A program made the position numbers and the translations under genes. Below the pieces are notes generated by a model. That model saw only the letters and a program-made list of their open reading frames with translations. It had not been told where the DNA came from and searched no databases. A stretch of DNA of 64,000 nt, taken from assembly GCA_004519485.1 (NCBI GenBank), contig CP038106.1:941501-1005500 (forward strand), read 5' to 3'. This DNA comes from Nannochloropsis oceanica (taxonomy: Eukaryota; Sar; Eustigmatophyceae; Eustigmatales; Monodopsidaceae). Below are positions 30,599 to 40,473 of the stretch, piece by piece; the first letter of the stretch is position 1, and each line of letters begins with the position of its first letter.

Positions 30599-31283
30599 GA
30601 CTGAAGCAGTGGTGATCGAGATGGGTCCAGCGACGGCCGCGACTGCTGCAAGCGTGTTATTACTCGATGCTAATGTGTTGCGTACTTGGCCGTTTTGTAA
30701 GGAGGGGAGGTTTTTGGGCAACGACAAGGGGGGAGGGGCGGCGCAGGGCATACCACTAGGCATGAAGACAGGGGGTGGGAGGGAAATGCCGACGTGTGGA
30801 TAAGGGGCTGCTATATTTGTGGGATGTGTGGAGAAATGAAAGGTTTGGTTGGTCCGTGATGGCAGGGGATGGGGATATAAAAGAGGCAAGGCTGCATTAA
30901 CGGATGAAGGGAGCTTGTCATGGAGGGTTTTGAATTTATGGGAATCGAGACCTAGTATATCACCGAAGGCAGGAAAACTTACCGGCATGCGCCATGTCCA
31001 TGTACGGCATAATAAGAGGGGGCAGAGGTATTGGTATGGCAGTTGCAGGGCGGGCTTGTACATAATTGATCGAGGACGCAGGATTATGGGAAGGATGAGG
31101 GAGCTGCGGCAGATAATGGGATGGAGGAGCTGAAGGAGGAAGGGGAGGAGGTGGCGGGGCCAACGATGGCGGCTCTCTTGCAAGGGTTGCTTCCGGTACC
31201 AAGGAGGGAAGCTCGGTTGCCTCATCCTCGTTAGGTGGGTGCGGAGGCGGAGACGGAAGCGGAGGAGGAGGCGTGGTCGACAT
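28715..31283 (-). CDS. RBM25: RBM25-like splicing factor (RRM, RE/RS-rich, PWI)
   Basis: Homologue of RBM25/Snu71, a U1 snRNP-associated protein that influences 5' splice-site choice, nuclear. Exon 1 is 31283-30983, exon 2 30810-28715; the 172-nt intron (GTAAGT...TATAG) is phase 1, giving 798 residues. Start ATG 31283 yields MSTTPPPPLPSPPP, a Pro-rich head. The RRM (about residues 230-300) carries RNP2 MTVFVGKLPPN and RNP1 KNFGFCLYA. A Glu/Arg-rich coil (REREEEAVAA, IEKERERRESS) and Arg-Ser clusters (RSRSSSSSSS) follow. The last 95 residues are a PWI domain: FDYPVDWATVD, LRAWVVKKIKELLG, LIDYICSKL and a terminal LWRIMIYYTIESRKD. Domain order matches animal and plant RBM25. A longer frame from 31516 ignores the intron and encodes no recognisable sequence. 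Confidence 0.92.
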
Positions 31284-31751
31284 GAGAGGAGATGGGCTGG
31301 TGTAAGAGAGGAAGGAGGGGGGTGATTGTGCAGCCTGCGGCTGTGTTGGCTCTGTGTGAAGAAGGAAGGGATCACGGCAGTGTAAGGAGGGAAACAACAA
31401 GCGCGTCGTGCAGCTATGCTTTTTGTGCTCTGCAGATGTTGCCTTGCGTGAGTTATGTAGCTGTCCCCTTGTAACACCCACTTTGAATTCACCATCATCG
31501 TCATCGAGCAGTGCATACTTTTTCACCCACCTTCGACCTGGCCCATGCGCTTTTCCATTTTCAATTTTGGTCAAAACCTTTCGTTGTAGTCATCTTTCTC
31601 TTCACTACAGATATTTGTAAGGCTGCGGTGAAATTTTAGAAAGCCATCCTTTTGCCGGCTGGATCACATTTCTGGTGTGCAAATTTTACTTTGGCTCTTG
31701 CTTGAGAAGAATTCTCAATTCTAAAACTCTCCTCTTTTTCTACCTCCCAAT
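31284..31751. promoter_or_regulatory. Shared promoter region, RBM25 and surface protein B
   Basis: 468 bp between divergent starts; promoter role inferred from orientation only. No intervening gene. Confidence 0.45.
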
Positions 31752-34655
31752 ATGAAAGGAAGGATGAAAGGGTCCTACAAAGCGCTTGCGGGGCTCCTCT
31801 TGAGCATTTTGGGAATCAAAAATATCTTGCCCTTGGCCTTCGCGCGGCAGCTGGAACGTAGCATCGGCACGGACGTACTCTACACCATGGGCCACGAAGG
31901 ATGCCTGGCAGGCCAGATCCCAGACATGGAGCCCGTAGCCGCTCTGGGGCCCTTGCACTTGAACAAAAGTTATGTTATATGCCTTGATGGAAATGGACTT
32001 AGGCATCCCGGGCCTTTGGGGTCGTTACCAGAAGAGGCTGGCAGTAGTGAGGGCATTGGACCCCCCAAGGGCGGCATTGCATACGCCATCTCACCCTTCA
32101 CTGCCCTAAGCTTATCCGCCATCAAGAACGTCTCGATCGAGCTCTGGTTAAGTGTAGCATCTCGATCTACCAGCAATCAAACGGCTGTCGTGCTTTGCAT
32201 TTGCGCCGAGGACGTGGTGCGCCTGAAGGTGTTTCAGATGAATGCAAAGCTTTTTATACAGTTTACGGCCCCAGGCACGACGGGCAACACCATCCTCGAC
32301 ATGAATGTCGATCTACCGTTGGGCACACCACCCATGGCGGTGCACATGATTGTCACGGCCGAAAGCATCGCCCTCCTCATGGGTGGGGTGATGCGGCAAC
32401 GTATTACTCATCGGGTGTATGTCAATGGGGCTCACAATCCCAGCACCAATAAACGCGCTGTCCTTGACAGTCGTCCAACCTATTGGAACCAGTCCGACCG
32501 CCTGTATCTTTTTTCCGAGCCTGCATCGGCCAGCGTTGATACGGTGAATTGGCCGGGAACCTTGTATCTATGCGCGTTATACAACCGGTCGCTTTCTTTG
32601 GCCGAAGTCAAGCAAAACTACGCTGCCGGCGTTCCTGACAGCCGGCCAATTGCCCGCTCTGTCACCCATACCATACAAGAAAATGGCGAGGTTGGCACAC
32701 ATTTTGACACGCCCGAGTTTTACTCGACCCCTGTCCCTTTAAATGAGCTGGTGGTGCTTACACTCGAAGTTCTTGATGCGGATCACGACCCGGCTAGCCC
32801 AAATTACAACGCCTCGACCTTAGTAACGAGCATACCGGTGCTCTATTTGGCCATCCTTCCCTCCAAAGGTACTCTCTATTACCTGAATGGCACGATCATA
32901 ACAGGTCCCTTGCCAGCTGCACTAGATTTGGCTTTGGCCAATGGCAGCACAAGTAGCGCTTTTGTTACGCATATTAGATACAGACCGGGCTGGAAGGAGA
33001 TTTCGTGGCCTGCCGTGTACACAACTTTTAGTTTCTACGCTCTTGATGGTATAACAGGCCTGGCTAGTGATACAGCTACGGTTTTCATCCAGGTCAAGGC
33101 TGTGCACGAGATTCCGAGGGCGGGCATCTTGGATGATAAGGGCAACGTCACATTTTTATCGGTTAAGACTATGGCAGGGCGGCTCACAGCTGTGACACTC
33201 ATGGGCACAGCATCTGAGGGCTTTCGCATTATGACAGCTCAAATCGCTTCTCTCCCTACGCACGGCCATCTATACCGCCTCGACGACACCAACGCTACCA
33301 CACCACTGCTGGTGGGGGATGAGCTTGCGATCACTCCTCTCGCACCGGCACAGTTGGCTTATCTCTACACGGGGCCGCAAGTACAATTGCTGCAAGGACA
33401 GGATAATGATTACAAAAAGGCACATGCCGCCCGCATCAATGACAACTTGGCCACTGACGCCTTCACATATATTGTCATTGATAGCTTCAATGCCTCTTCC
33501 GTACCAGGCACTCTTCATCTTGTTGTTGTGCCCTCCTTGGTGGCTCTGCCCACGATCAATACGCCCATCGTACCCGAGAACACCCTGACGCCCGTGTATC
33601 TGTATGGCATGGATCACCAAAGCCTGGAGCACCGGGAATTGTGCTTCGAAATTACGGGCCTGCCACATCATGGCACCTTGCACATACTACGGGCGAATGG
33701 CACTTCGGATGCTGTGACCTCGGTGCCTTTTCGGTTGCCGGACCAGGTATCATCATTTCCCTACGAGACAGGCGTGACTGTGCATTATGTTTCGGATGCT
33801 GGGTTCTTTACACAGCCCAATCGGACCTGGAACGGCACGGCTCTATTCCCGGAAGGTGAGGTGGAAGAAGGGTTTTATTTTCGGGTTGTAGCATGTGACG
33901 ACGACAACGACGCTGCCTCGGCATCAATATCTATTCAGCAGCGGATTATAGTGCAGAATGTAAATGATGCCATAATACTTCTCGCACCATCTGCGTCTCT
34001 GCTGTCGGTTTTAGGCCTCGGTGCGCTTGGTGTGGCGACCAATGTGAGCGGCGGCGAGGTCTTCCAGGGCTACGATGTACTGACTCTGAAAGGTTGGCAG
34101 GTGGTGGATCCCGATCTTGACGTAGATCCTGTGCTAGTCCGCATTAGCGCAGTGTATGGCATTGTGCGCCTGAACCCACAATACCTGTCCTTTGCAGACT
34201 TTGCCTCGGTGCGGTGCCAGATGTTTGAGGAGGGTGCTGAGGCCACGCCGTCATCGCTCTGTCAGGGAAGTGGAGAAGACCGAACAATGGTGTTTGTGGC
34301 TTCCCCAGCACACTTAAAACTCTTATTGGAAGGGATGGAGTATCGCTCAGCAACCCCCAACGTAGTCGATACCGTGCGAGTGGCAGTCTTCGACGGGGAA
34401 ACAGTGGACGCGGGTCAAGATGGATGTTTGCCAGCACGTGCCTTTAACTCCACGTCCCTGAGGTTCAGCGGCTGCTGGATAGCGACAGCTAATATTACTG
34501 TGCATGTGGGACCATCGGCTTTGCTACTTTCACTTTATCTATCCGATGTCAATCACAAAGTGCCTAGTTCCCTCTGGTTTGCACTCTGGGCTTGGCTGCT
34601 CTTCATGACCTCGGCTGGGGTGACAGCGTGGTGGCACAGTCGTCAACAGAGTTAG
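31752..34655 (+). CDS. Surface protein B: LamG-like plus CSPG/cadherin-like repeats, one TM
   Basis: 967 residues, single exon, paralogue of surface protein A in the opposite orientation. It has a signal peptide (LAGLLLSILGIKNILPLAFA), a LamG-like module (NVSIELWLSVAS; YLCALYNRSLSLAEVKQNY) and the same series of CSPG/cadherin-like repeats (LAILPSKGTLYYLNG; IASLPTHGHLYRL; ITGLPHHGTLHIL). The N-terminal third and the last 250 residues have diverged from A, with conserved islands such as QENGEVGTH and DPVLV. The C-terminal transmembrane helix (LWFALWAWLLFMTSAGVTAW) ends in a short basic tail without the Cys cluster of protein A. The stretch from LDLALANG to FRVVAC is identical to A, at DNA level as well. 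Function as adhesion or recognition protein is inferred. Confidence 0.9.
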   Translation: MKGRMKGSYKALAGLLLSILGIKNILPLAFARQLERSIGTDVLYTMGHEGCLAGQIPDMEPVAALGPLHLNKSYVICLDGNGLRHPGPLGSLPEEAGSSEGIGPPKGGIAYAISPFTALSLSAIKNVSIELWLSVASRSTSNQTAVVLCICAEDVVRLKVFQMNAKLFIQFTAPGTTGNTILDMNVDLPLGTPPMAVHMIVTAESIALLMGGVMRQRITHRVYVNGAHNPSTNKRAVLDSRPTYWNQSDRLYLFSEPASASVDTVNWPGTLYLCALYNRSLSLAEVKQNYAAGVPDSRPIARSVTHTIQENGEVGTHFDTPEFYSTPVPLNELVVLTLEVLDADHDPASPNYNASTLVTSIPVLYLAILPSKGTLYYLNGTIITGPLPAALDLALANGSTSSAFVTHIRYRPGWKEISWPAVYTTFSFYALDGITGLASDTATVFIQVKAVHEIPRAGILDDKGNVTFLSVKTMAGRLTAVTLMGTASEGFRIMTAQIASLPTHGHLYRLDDTNATTPLLVGDELAITPLAPAQLAYLYTGPQVQLLQGQDNDYKKAHAARINDNLATDAFTYIVIDSFNASSVPGTLHLVVVPSLVALPTINTPIVPENTLTPVYLYGMDHQSLEHRELCFEITGLPHHGTLHILRANGTSDAVTSVPFRLPDQVSSFPYETGVTVHYVSDAGFFTQPNRTWNGTALFPEGEVEEGFYFRVVACDDDNDAASASISIQQRIIVQNVNDAIILLAPSASLLSVLGLGALGVATNVSGGEVFQGYDVLTLKGWQVVDPDLDVDPVLVRISAVYGIVRLNPQYLSFADFASVRCQMFEEGAEATPSSLCQGSGEDRTMVFVASPAHLKLLLEGMEYRSATPNVVDTVRVAVFDGETVDAGQDGCLPARAFNSTSLRFSGCWIATANITVHVGPSALLLSLYLSDVNHKVPSSLWFALWAWLLFMTSAGVTAWWHSRQQS
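32922..33898 (+). repeat. Inverted 977-bp tract, copy 2
   Basis: Partner of 26295-27271. The boundaries are sharp: CTAGATTTGG at the left and GCATGTGA at the right, beyond which the two genes differ. Confidence 0.92.
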
Positions 34656-34802
34656 GACAGATTGCCGTAAACCTCATAAGAGAATGTAAATGATTGCTAG
34701 TTGTACAACTACAACAACTTTTGCGAGAGCAAATATCAACCAAGTTCCATTTTTTGGGGTCCCTTAGATCAGTCGTAAGCACTGAATCATTACGTGCCTC
34801 TC

Positions 34803-34916
<114 letters not shown>

Positions 34917-36058
34917 TAAAAGTGTAAATTTCCTCCAGCCGTGAACATGAATGCATTCTTTCTTTAGCCCTATCTTCAACGCAACATACTGTAGTTCTTG
35001 GTCTTGATTGGTCAGCTTTAATGCTTTCCCATGGCGCTTTCCCGTTACATTTTTTTACGCGCTGCATATTAAGTAAAGGCGCCAAAGTGTACAGCGGGTA
35101 TGCCATAGATAAGTTTTTGATCACTTCATGAAGCCAATGATTCATCTCCATGGCGGCAGTCAACAAAGGAAGATTTTTGGCCGGCATTTGTGAGGAGGAC
35201 TGTGCCATCATACATTGGACAAATTGCTGCTTTCCCACAAACACGGCGGTCTAAGTGTAATGACCGCTTCATCAGGAGAATAGGTGGTCGAAATGACAGG
35301 CTTGAAGGCGCTTTGAGTTATCATGGATGCTCTACCACCTTTTTCCCCCTCTCCGCAGCGTTGGAATAGAGTCAAACGCCCAGCACCTGTAGATCCTTGT
35401 TCATAATCACCTTGGGATCGATCACAGAGCCACCAGGGAAATTATGAGGAAGATGCACCCACTCTCCCCGGGCAAAAGTAAGCAGTTCGCCTGGTTTTCG
35501 CTGGACGATATTTCAAGTTGAAACCCGTGTTGGGCGGTGGTAATGCCGCATCTTGCTGCTGCACGTAACGGTGTCTCACTGCGGCATTTGCGCCGGCACC
35601 GTTCGATAGCCTACCTTAGGGAGTCTTGAGTGTGCTCACTACTACAGCGGTTGGTGCATTGCCTGATCAATCGAAGCGTAGCAATGTCTTCACTATCCTT
35701 CGTTCCATTTACATAGAAGTATTCTTCTCATCGCCTTGCCAATGCAATGGCGCTGGCAATAGATTTTGTGAGGAAGATGACAGGATTGACGATAAAAACC
35801 GCATCATATAATATGATGGCCCTTATGTGCGCTAGACTGCTGCCTCTTATGCCTCGGTCAGTCCTGGCGACGTGCAATGCCCTTACAAAAGCAAGGGGCG
35901 AGGCGACAGAAACTTATGTACACGTTTTGCTCTTTTGACTTTTTCGGGATTTCAATCACCATTACAAACCTTGCCACCGACATGATTGCATCTACTTCTA
36001 TCTTAATGTGAGCACCAAAATAAGCCCTTAAATGCCCTTGGTCCCTAACCAAATAAAA

Positions 36059-36268
36059 TTTGGGAACCAAAAACCTTAGCCTTGGGAACCAAAGACCTAA
36101 GCCTCGGGAACCAAAAACCTTAGCCTTGGGAACCAAAAGCCTTGACCTTGGGAACCACAAGGCTTACTTAGCCTTGGGAACCAAAAGCCTTAGCATGGGG
36201 AACCAAAAGCCTTAGCCTTGGGAACCAAAAGTCTTAGCCATGGGAACCAAAAGCCTAATCCTAAATTG
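36059..36268. repeat. 23-bp minisatellite, about nine units
   Basis: Unit TTGGGAACCAAAAGCCTTAG plus CC, repeated about nine times with substitutions and one shortened/expanded copy near 36160-36175. Confidence 0.92.
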
Positions 36269-37636
36269 TACTCTTCAATCTAGCTTCTTCGGACAACGAT
36301 GAGGTGCGCGGCCGTTGTAAGGAAGGGTGTTGTAGGCCTTATGATTTATTTGGCTCCCCAAGCAAGCCCCTCCGTATCACCTCAGGCATACAATGCACCT
36401 CATCACACAATCACCCCATGTATATGGCTTGATTTACTCGTTTACCTTGCCAACTTTCGGGTCCCATGTTTCTACTGTGACGGACAGTGGGGCTCGCAGG
36501 CATGCAGAACCCCCTCCCTCAGCAGTACTCGAGGGGTCGAGGGAGGCAGGAGGTCGAGACCCGTCGAGTTGTCTGTGGCTGCAAGGTGGCTGATAATCAG
36601 GAAAGCAAACTACAGCCAGCTAGCCCCGGGTAGTAGTGAGAGACATCCGAGAAACGCAGAGACCTATGAGCCTTATAGCAAGAAAGAAGGAAACACTTCC
36701 TAAATCGAGGTTGAACGCCGCTGCGAGCTTGGGCTCGGAGAGCGAGGGCATGCATCATCTGCATGATGATGTTACTAACTAGAGAGCGAGGTGCATCATG
36801 CATCATCCGCATGCCCTCAAAAAACGAAAGCAAATGCAACACCTTACATAACGTATGATGTAAGCCACTTCTTCTTCACTCACATCTACTCATACTTTTG
36901 CGTATTCATTCGCTCTGCCCATGTTTCTCACCAAGCAATATTCCATTGCGTATTGTTATTTAAGTCATATTCTCCGTCCCTCCTCTTCCTCTCCTCCTCC
37001 TCTTTATTATTTTCCTCTAGCCGCATCACAAGGAATGTGGCAGTAACGGGACGATTCCTCTTATGAAATTTATTACGTGCAACTCCTCTCAAGAGGGCAT
37101 GACACGCATGACGGAGCAGAACACTTCATGATATCCATTGTCAAACATATTCCTGGGATTGCAAGTCAGGAGAAGAGGATAGAGGCTATATCAAGGCAAT
37201 TACGAAAACGCTCTTTCTTCCCGCGTCCACGAAAATGATCATGCTCCCTTTACATACAATACCGTAATAAGGATTGTTACTCTTTTTAGAGCTTAAATAA
37301 TTTTTATGGCAGTATATGTGGTTTATTTGTTTGTGGCAAACGTTTGTCCACAAAAACCTTCTAACCCCCAAATGGTGCTCCTCGTGTCTTGGCGTCCTGG
37401 TTCTCGACGTTCATGGTTTTATTTTCAATTAAAAAATCAAGATAGAAAAAATATGAGGCGACGACCACCTGGGAAGAAATTACTTGGGAACGCCAAATGC
37501 ACAACACGGAGGAAAAAGACTCACCAAGTCACGTAGTGAAATATGTAGACCTGATTCTTCTTTATCTTTTGTGCGACAGGTCAAGTGGCGGGGCGGTGCT
37601 TGGGAAAAACACAAATGTGAAAACCGTGAATATTTT

Positions 37637-37670
37637 GGTATGTGCCCGTTGGAGGGAACGGGCACATACC
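37637..37670. repeat. Perfect 14-bp stem hairpin
   Basis: GGTATGTGCCCGTT (37637-37650), loop GGAGGG, and its exact complement 37657-37670. No T-run follows, so it is not an obvious terminator; it may be the core of a degraded inverted-repeat element. Confidence 0.8.
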
Positions 37671-37930
37671 ATGTGTTGAAAATATACCAAAACGTACACC
37701 AGGCAATGATTAATTGCCAGGTGATCATTTTTGCATGATAGCAACGATAAAATTGGACGCAAAAGAAGGTATCTTGCTTTTCAGGCCGCACGTTCTCATG
37801 ATCCCTTGGGGAGAACGATTTGGCGAAGAGACACATCACCACAAATCGGTTCATATGTGTTGCTCTCTTGTGATCTGTGGCGTACCAAGCATATGAAGGA
37901 AGGTGAAGCGACTAAAATGGTCGTTTTCTC

Positions 37931-38043
37931 TATTTAAGGGCAATGTTGCTATTTGACAGCTGGGAAGGAAGAGACCTTAAATACTAACGGTAGCCGAATT
38001 CGCTATTTAAGGGCTAAAAATCCTTAAATAGCCTATTTAAGGG
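37931..38043. promoter_or_regulatory. Cluster of TATTTAAGG boxes
   Basis: Five copies of TATTTAAGG or its complement at 37931, 37975, 38004, 38022 and 38034, three direct and two inverted, within 113 bp and 130-245 bp upstream of the aldo-keto-reductase start. Two face each other across a 9-bp spacer. They resemble AT-rich MADS-type (CArG-like) sites; factor unknown. Confidence 0.5.
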
Positions 38044-38175
38044 TTTTGGGGAGAGTTGAACACACCCCCTAATAAGGGTCCAAGTCTCGAAACCAGGCTA
38101 ATACTATTCCCACCAATAACCACACCCCTACTCTCACCACCCAATACAGCTCCCCTGCCTCATGTTCCTCCCACC

Positions 38176-40473
38176 ATGACTCGCCCGCTGCATCTCCTCC
38201 TCCCCCTCCTCCTCTTCCTCCTCTCCTCCGTCTTTCCTATGAACCGGGCATTCTACCCCCGTCCCCGGGTCGGTGGCTTATCCATCTCCTCGTCTTCGCC
38301 GACATTACCACGATCGTCCTCCACACAGCTGCGCTCGGATGTCTTCTTCAATTTTGAGGGCCTCAAGCGACGGCTAAATCTAACCCACTTTAGCAACCCG
38401 GATTTGGAGCCTCCTCCATCATTGGCACCGCTCCAGGAAGAGGACTACATAAATCGTCCTGACCTTGTCAAGGCCAGGGAGATTGCCAAGGCTCTCAATA
38501 CTGAACTGACGGCGCCCGGCAACTACCCCAGCGTCGCCCTCTACTTTCATGTGGCCGCCCACCATCTGCAGAGTTTTCGAGAGGCCCTTCAAGACTTTAT
38601 TCAGGCGCAACAACACAGGGAAAAGAATGGCGATGTCTTCTGGGAGGCATTCCAGTTGATAGGGCTACCTGCCGAATTGGAATACACACCTTACCCCGGC
38701 AGTCAAGCAGGCCGCGTCCCCTCTCGCTCCCGTGTTTGCTTGTGTGGGACCTTTGCGACTCAGCAGGCCGAGGAACGGGCCAAACATGATGTGATGAGAT
38801 GGCGATCTACCCTAAAATCTCGATTGGCGGCCTACAGTCTCCTGGGGGAGGATGAGAACGATCCCGTGGAGACCATGCCCATGAGTCAAGCCGTCTACAG
38901 GCGCATCCGACCCAAAGGCCCTCCCACACAGCCTCGAACCTCCACCACCCACCCTGTAACCCCATCTTCCGTCTTTTTACTCGCCTTTTTACAAGCCAGC
39001 TGGTCATCAGAGCGCAAGATTCGTCTGCATCTCGAGCGTCTCACGCGTTATATGGCCGAGGTCACTGACCCTGATCCCTTCCTAGGGGGGCCGGCGGAAC
39101 GTACGGAGCTTTACATCGATCCCTCCTACCCCAGCGCGCACCGGGTGTGGCACCAGTTTCCTAATCAAGCTGCGATGGTGAAGTGTTTGAGTGGACCTTA
39201 TGTGGAGTTTTTGGGGGAAGGAGCCAAATTTCGAGCAAGGGTGAATCATGTAGAGCAAGCCTTTGCGCCATTGGTCGGGAGCGGGATTGAGGGAGAGGGA
39301 AAGGGGAAAGGAGAGCTTTTCCCTCCTACTCTATCTGTTGTGTTGTCGTCTTGTGGTTCTTATATGCCCTTGGTAGGGTACGGAACAAGCGTTTATCGAG
39401 GGCGGGAGCGAGAGGGGGAGCTGCCACTTGGGAAAGCTATGCGAATTGCCTTGCGTGCAGGTTGCCGCCTCCTCGATTGCAGTCCTAATTATGGCACACA
39501 AAAGGAAGTAGGTGAGGTGCTATGCCAAGTATTTGAGGCCCATGAAACAACGCGGGAGCGGGTGTTCATCGTGAGCAGTTTGAGTTGGGAGGTGGTGGTG
39601 CAGACAGGCGGAGATAGGGACGAAATTAAGGCAGACGTGAGGAAAACATTCCAGGAGCTCAATGTCGAATACTTAGACCTTTTGCTGCTGCCGTACGTAG
39701 TAGGGAGCGACGACGAGAACGAGAGGCATGCGTCGTTGTGGAGGGCTATGGAGGCGTTGGTGGAGGAAGGGCTGGTGCGTCATTTAGGCGTGGGAGGGTT
39801 TCCTCTTGAAAGTCTGAAGGCGCTGCAGAGCGACCCTACCATCGCCTGCCAGCCGGTGGTCTGTCAATTGGAGTACCATCCTTTTTACCGTGACGAGACT
39901 TTGGTGGAGTACTGTGAAGAGAATGGGATTCAGTTGCTTGCGCACACTCCTTTAGGCCGTCCTGCCCTTTCGCGGCCTCCCGGGAGCGACCCTCTGAGAG
40001 AGCCATTGGTTGAAATGTCGGCCACGGCGCTCGAATGCAGCCCGGCTCAAGTGGTTCTACGGTGGGCGGTGCAACAAGGCGTGGCCGTTGTGCCCAACTC
40101 TTTGAGTAGGTCTCATATATTAGAGAATTCTAATCTACATACCTTTACGTTAGCTCCTTTTCGAGTGGACGTGCTGCGGGACATGGCTGCTATTCGAAAC
40201 TTGCGTTTTGCCGACCCTATGATTACGGCTACTGGATCTGGAAGGATGATGACACCGCCTTATTCTTTGGAAGATGTACGAAGGCACGGTTTAGTGTACG
40301 GGGATGATGGCGCGATTATTCCACCCGGGAGTGCTTACAAGTATATGGAATTGACGGTGGAGGTATTTGAGCGGTTGGATTTGGGGGATATGGCGGAGCT
40401 CTTGCTGGAGCCGCGGACGATTGATGGGACTTTTCCGGGCATGGATGTTGAGCCGATTGAGGAGGGGGAGTAG
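38176..40473 (+). CDS. Plastid-type fusion protein with catalytically altered aldo-keto reductase domain
   Basis: From ATG 38176 the protein has 765 residues and begins with a signal peptide (LHLLLPLLLFLLSSVFPMNRAF) ending in Ala-Phe, so secondary-plastid import is likely; the upstream in-frame ATG 38056 would bury that signal. Residues about 80-400 are a domain I do not know, perhaps two ferredoxin-like (ABM/Dabb-type) folds: VALYFHVAAHHLQSFREALQ and TELYIDPSYPSAHRVWHQ. Residues about 400-700 are an aldo-keto reductase barrel: VGYGTSVYRG, LLDCSPNYGTQKEVG, LGVGGFPLESL, PVVCQLEYHPFYR, ENGIQLLAHTPLGR, VVPNSLSRSHILEN. Of the catalytic tetrad, Asp434 and Tyr439 are present, but Lys is replaced (VFIVSSLSW, Ser468) and His is Pro506 (LLLLPYV). 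A non-enzymatic or NADPH-sensing role is possible. Confidence 0.85.
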   Translation: MTRPLHLLLPLLLFLLSSVFPMNRAFYPRPRVGGLSISSSSPTLPRSSSTQLRSDVFFNFEGLKRRLNLTHFSNPDLEPPPSLAPLQEEDYINRPDLVKAREIAKALNTELTAPGNYPSVALYFHVAAHHLQSFREALQDFIQAQQHREKNGDVFWEAFQLIGLPAELEYTPYPGSQAGRVPSRSRVCLCGTFATQQAEERAKHDVMRWRSTLKSRLAAYSLLGEDENDPVETMPMSQAVYRRIRPKGPPTQPRTSTTHPVTPSSVFLLAFLQASWSSERKIRLHLERLTRYMAEVTDPDPFLGGPAERTELYIDPSYPSAHRVWHQFPNQAAMVKCLSGPYVEFLGEGAKFRARVNHVEQAFAPLVGSGIEGEGKGKGELFPPTLSVVLSSCGSYMPLVGYGTSVYRGREREGELPLGKAMRIALRAGCRLLDCSPNYGTQKEVGEVLCQVFEAHETTRERVFIVSSLSWEVVVQTGGDRDEIKADVRKTFQELNVEYLDLLLLPYVVGSDDENERHASLWRAMEALVEEGLVRHLGVGGFPLESLKALQSDPTIACQPVVCQLEYHPFYRDETLVEYCEENGIQLLAHTPLGRPALSRPPGSDPLREPLVEMSATALECSPAQVVLRWAVQQGVAVVPNSLSRSHILENSNLHTFTLAPFRVDVLRDMAAIRNLRFADPMITATGSGRMMTPPYSLEDVRRHGLVYGDDGAIIPPGSAYKYMELTVEVFERLDLGDMAELLLEPRTIDGTFPGMDVEPIEEGE

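Noticed and set aside
35372-35500. Minus-strand peptide GGSVIDPKVIMNKDLQVLGV resembling a zinc-type dehydrogenase segment
   Set aside because: Only about 40 codons with no neighbouring exon or cofactor motif; similarity is too weak to claim a pseudogene.
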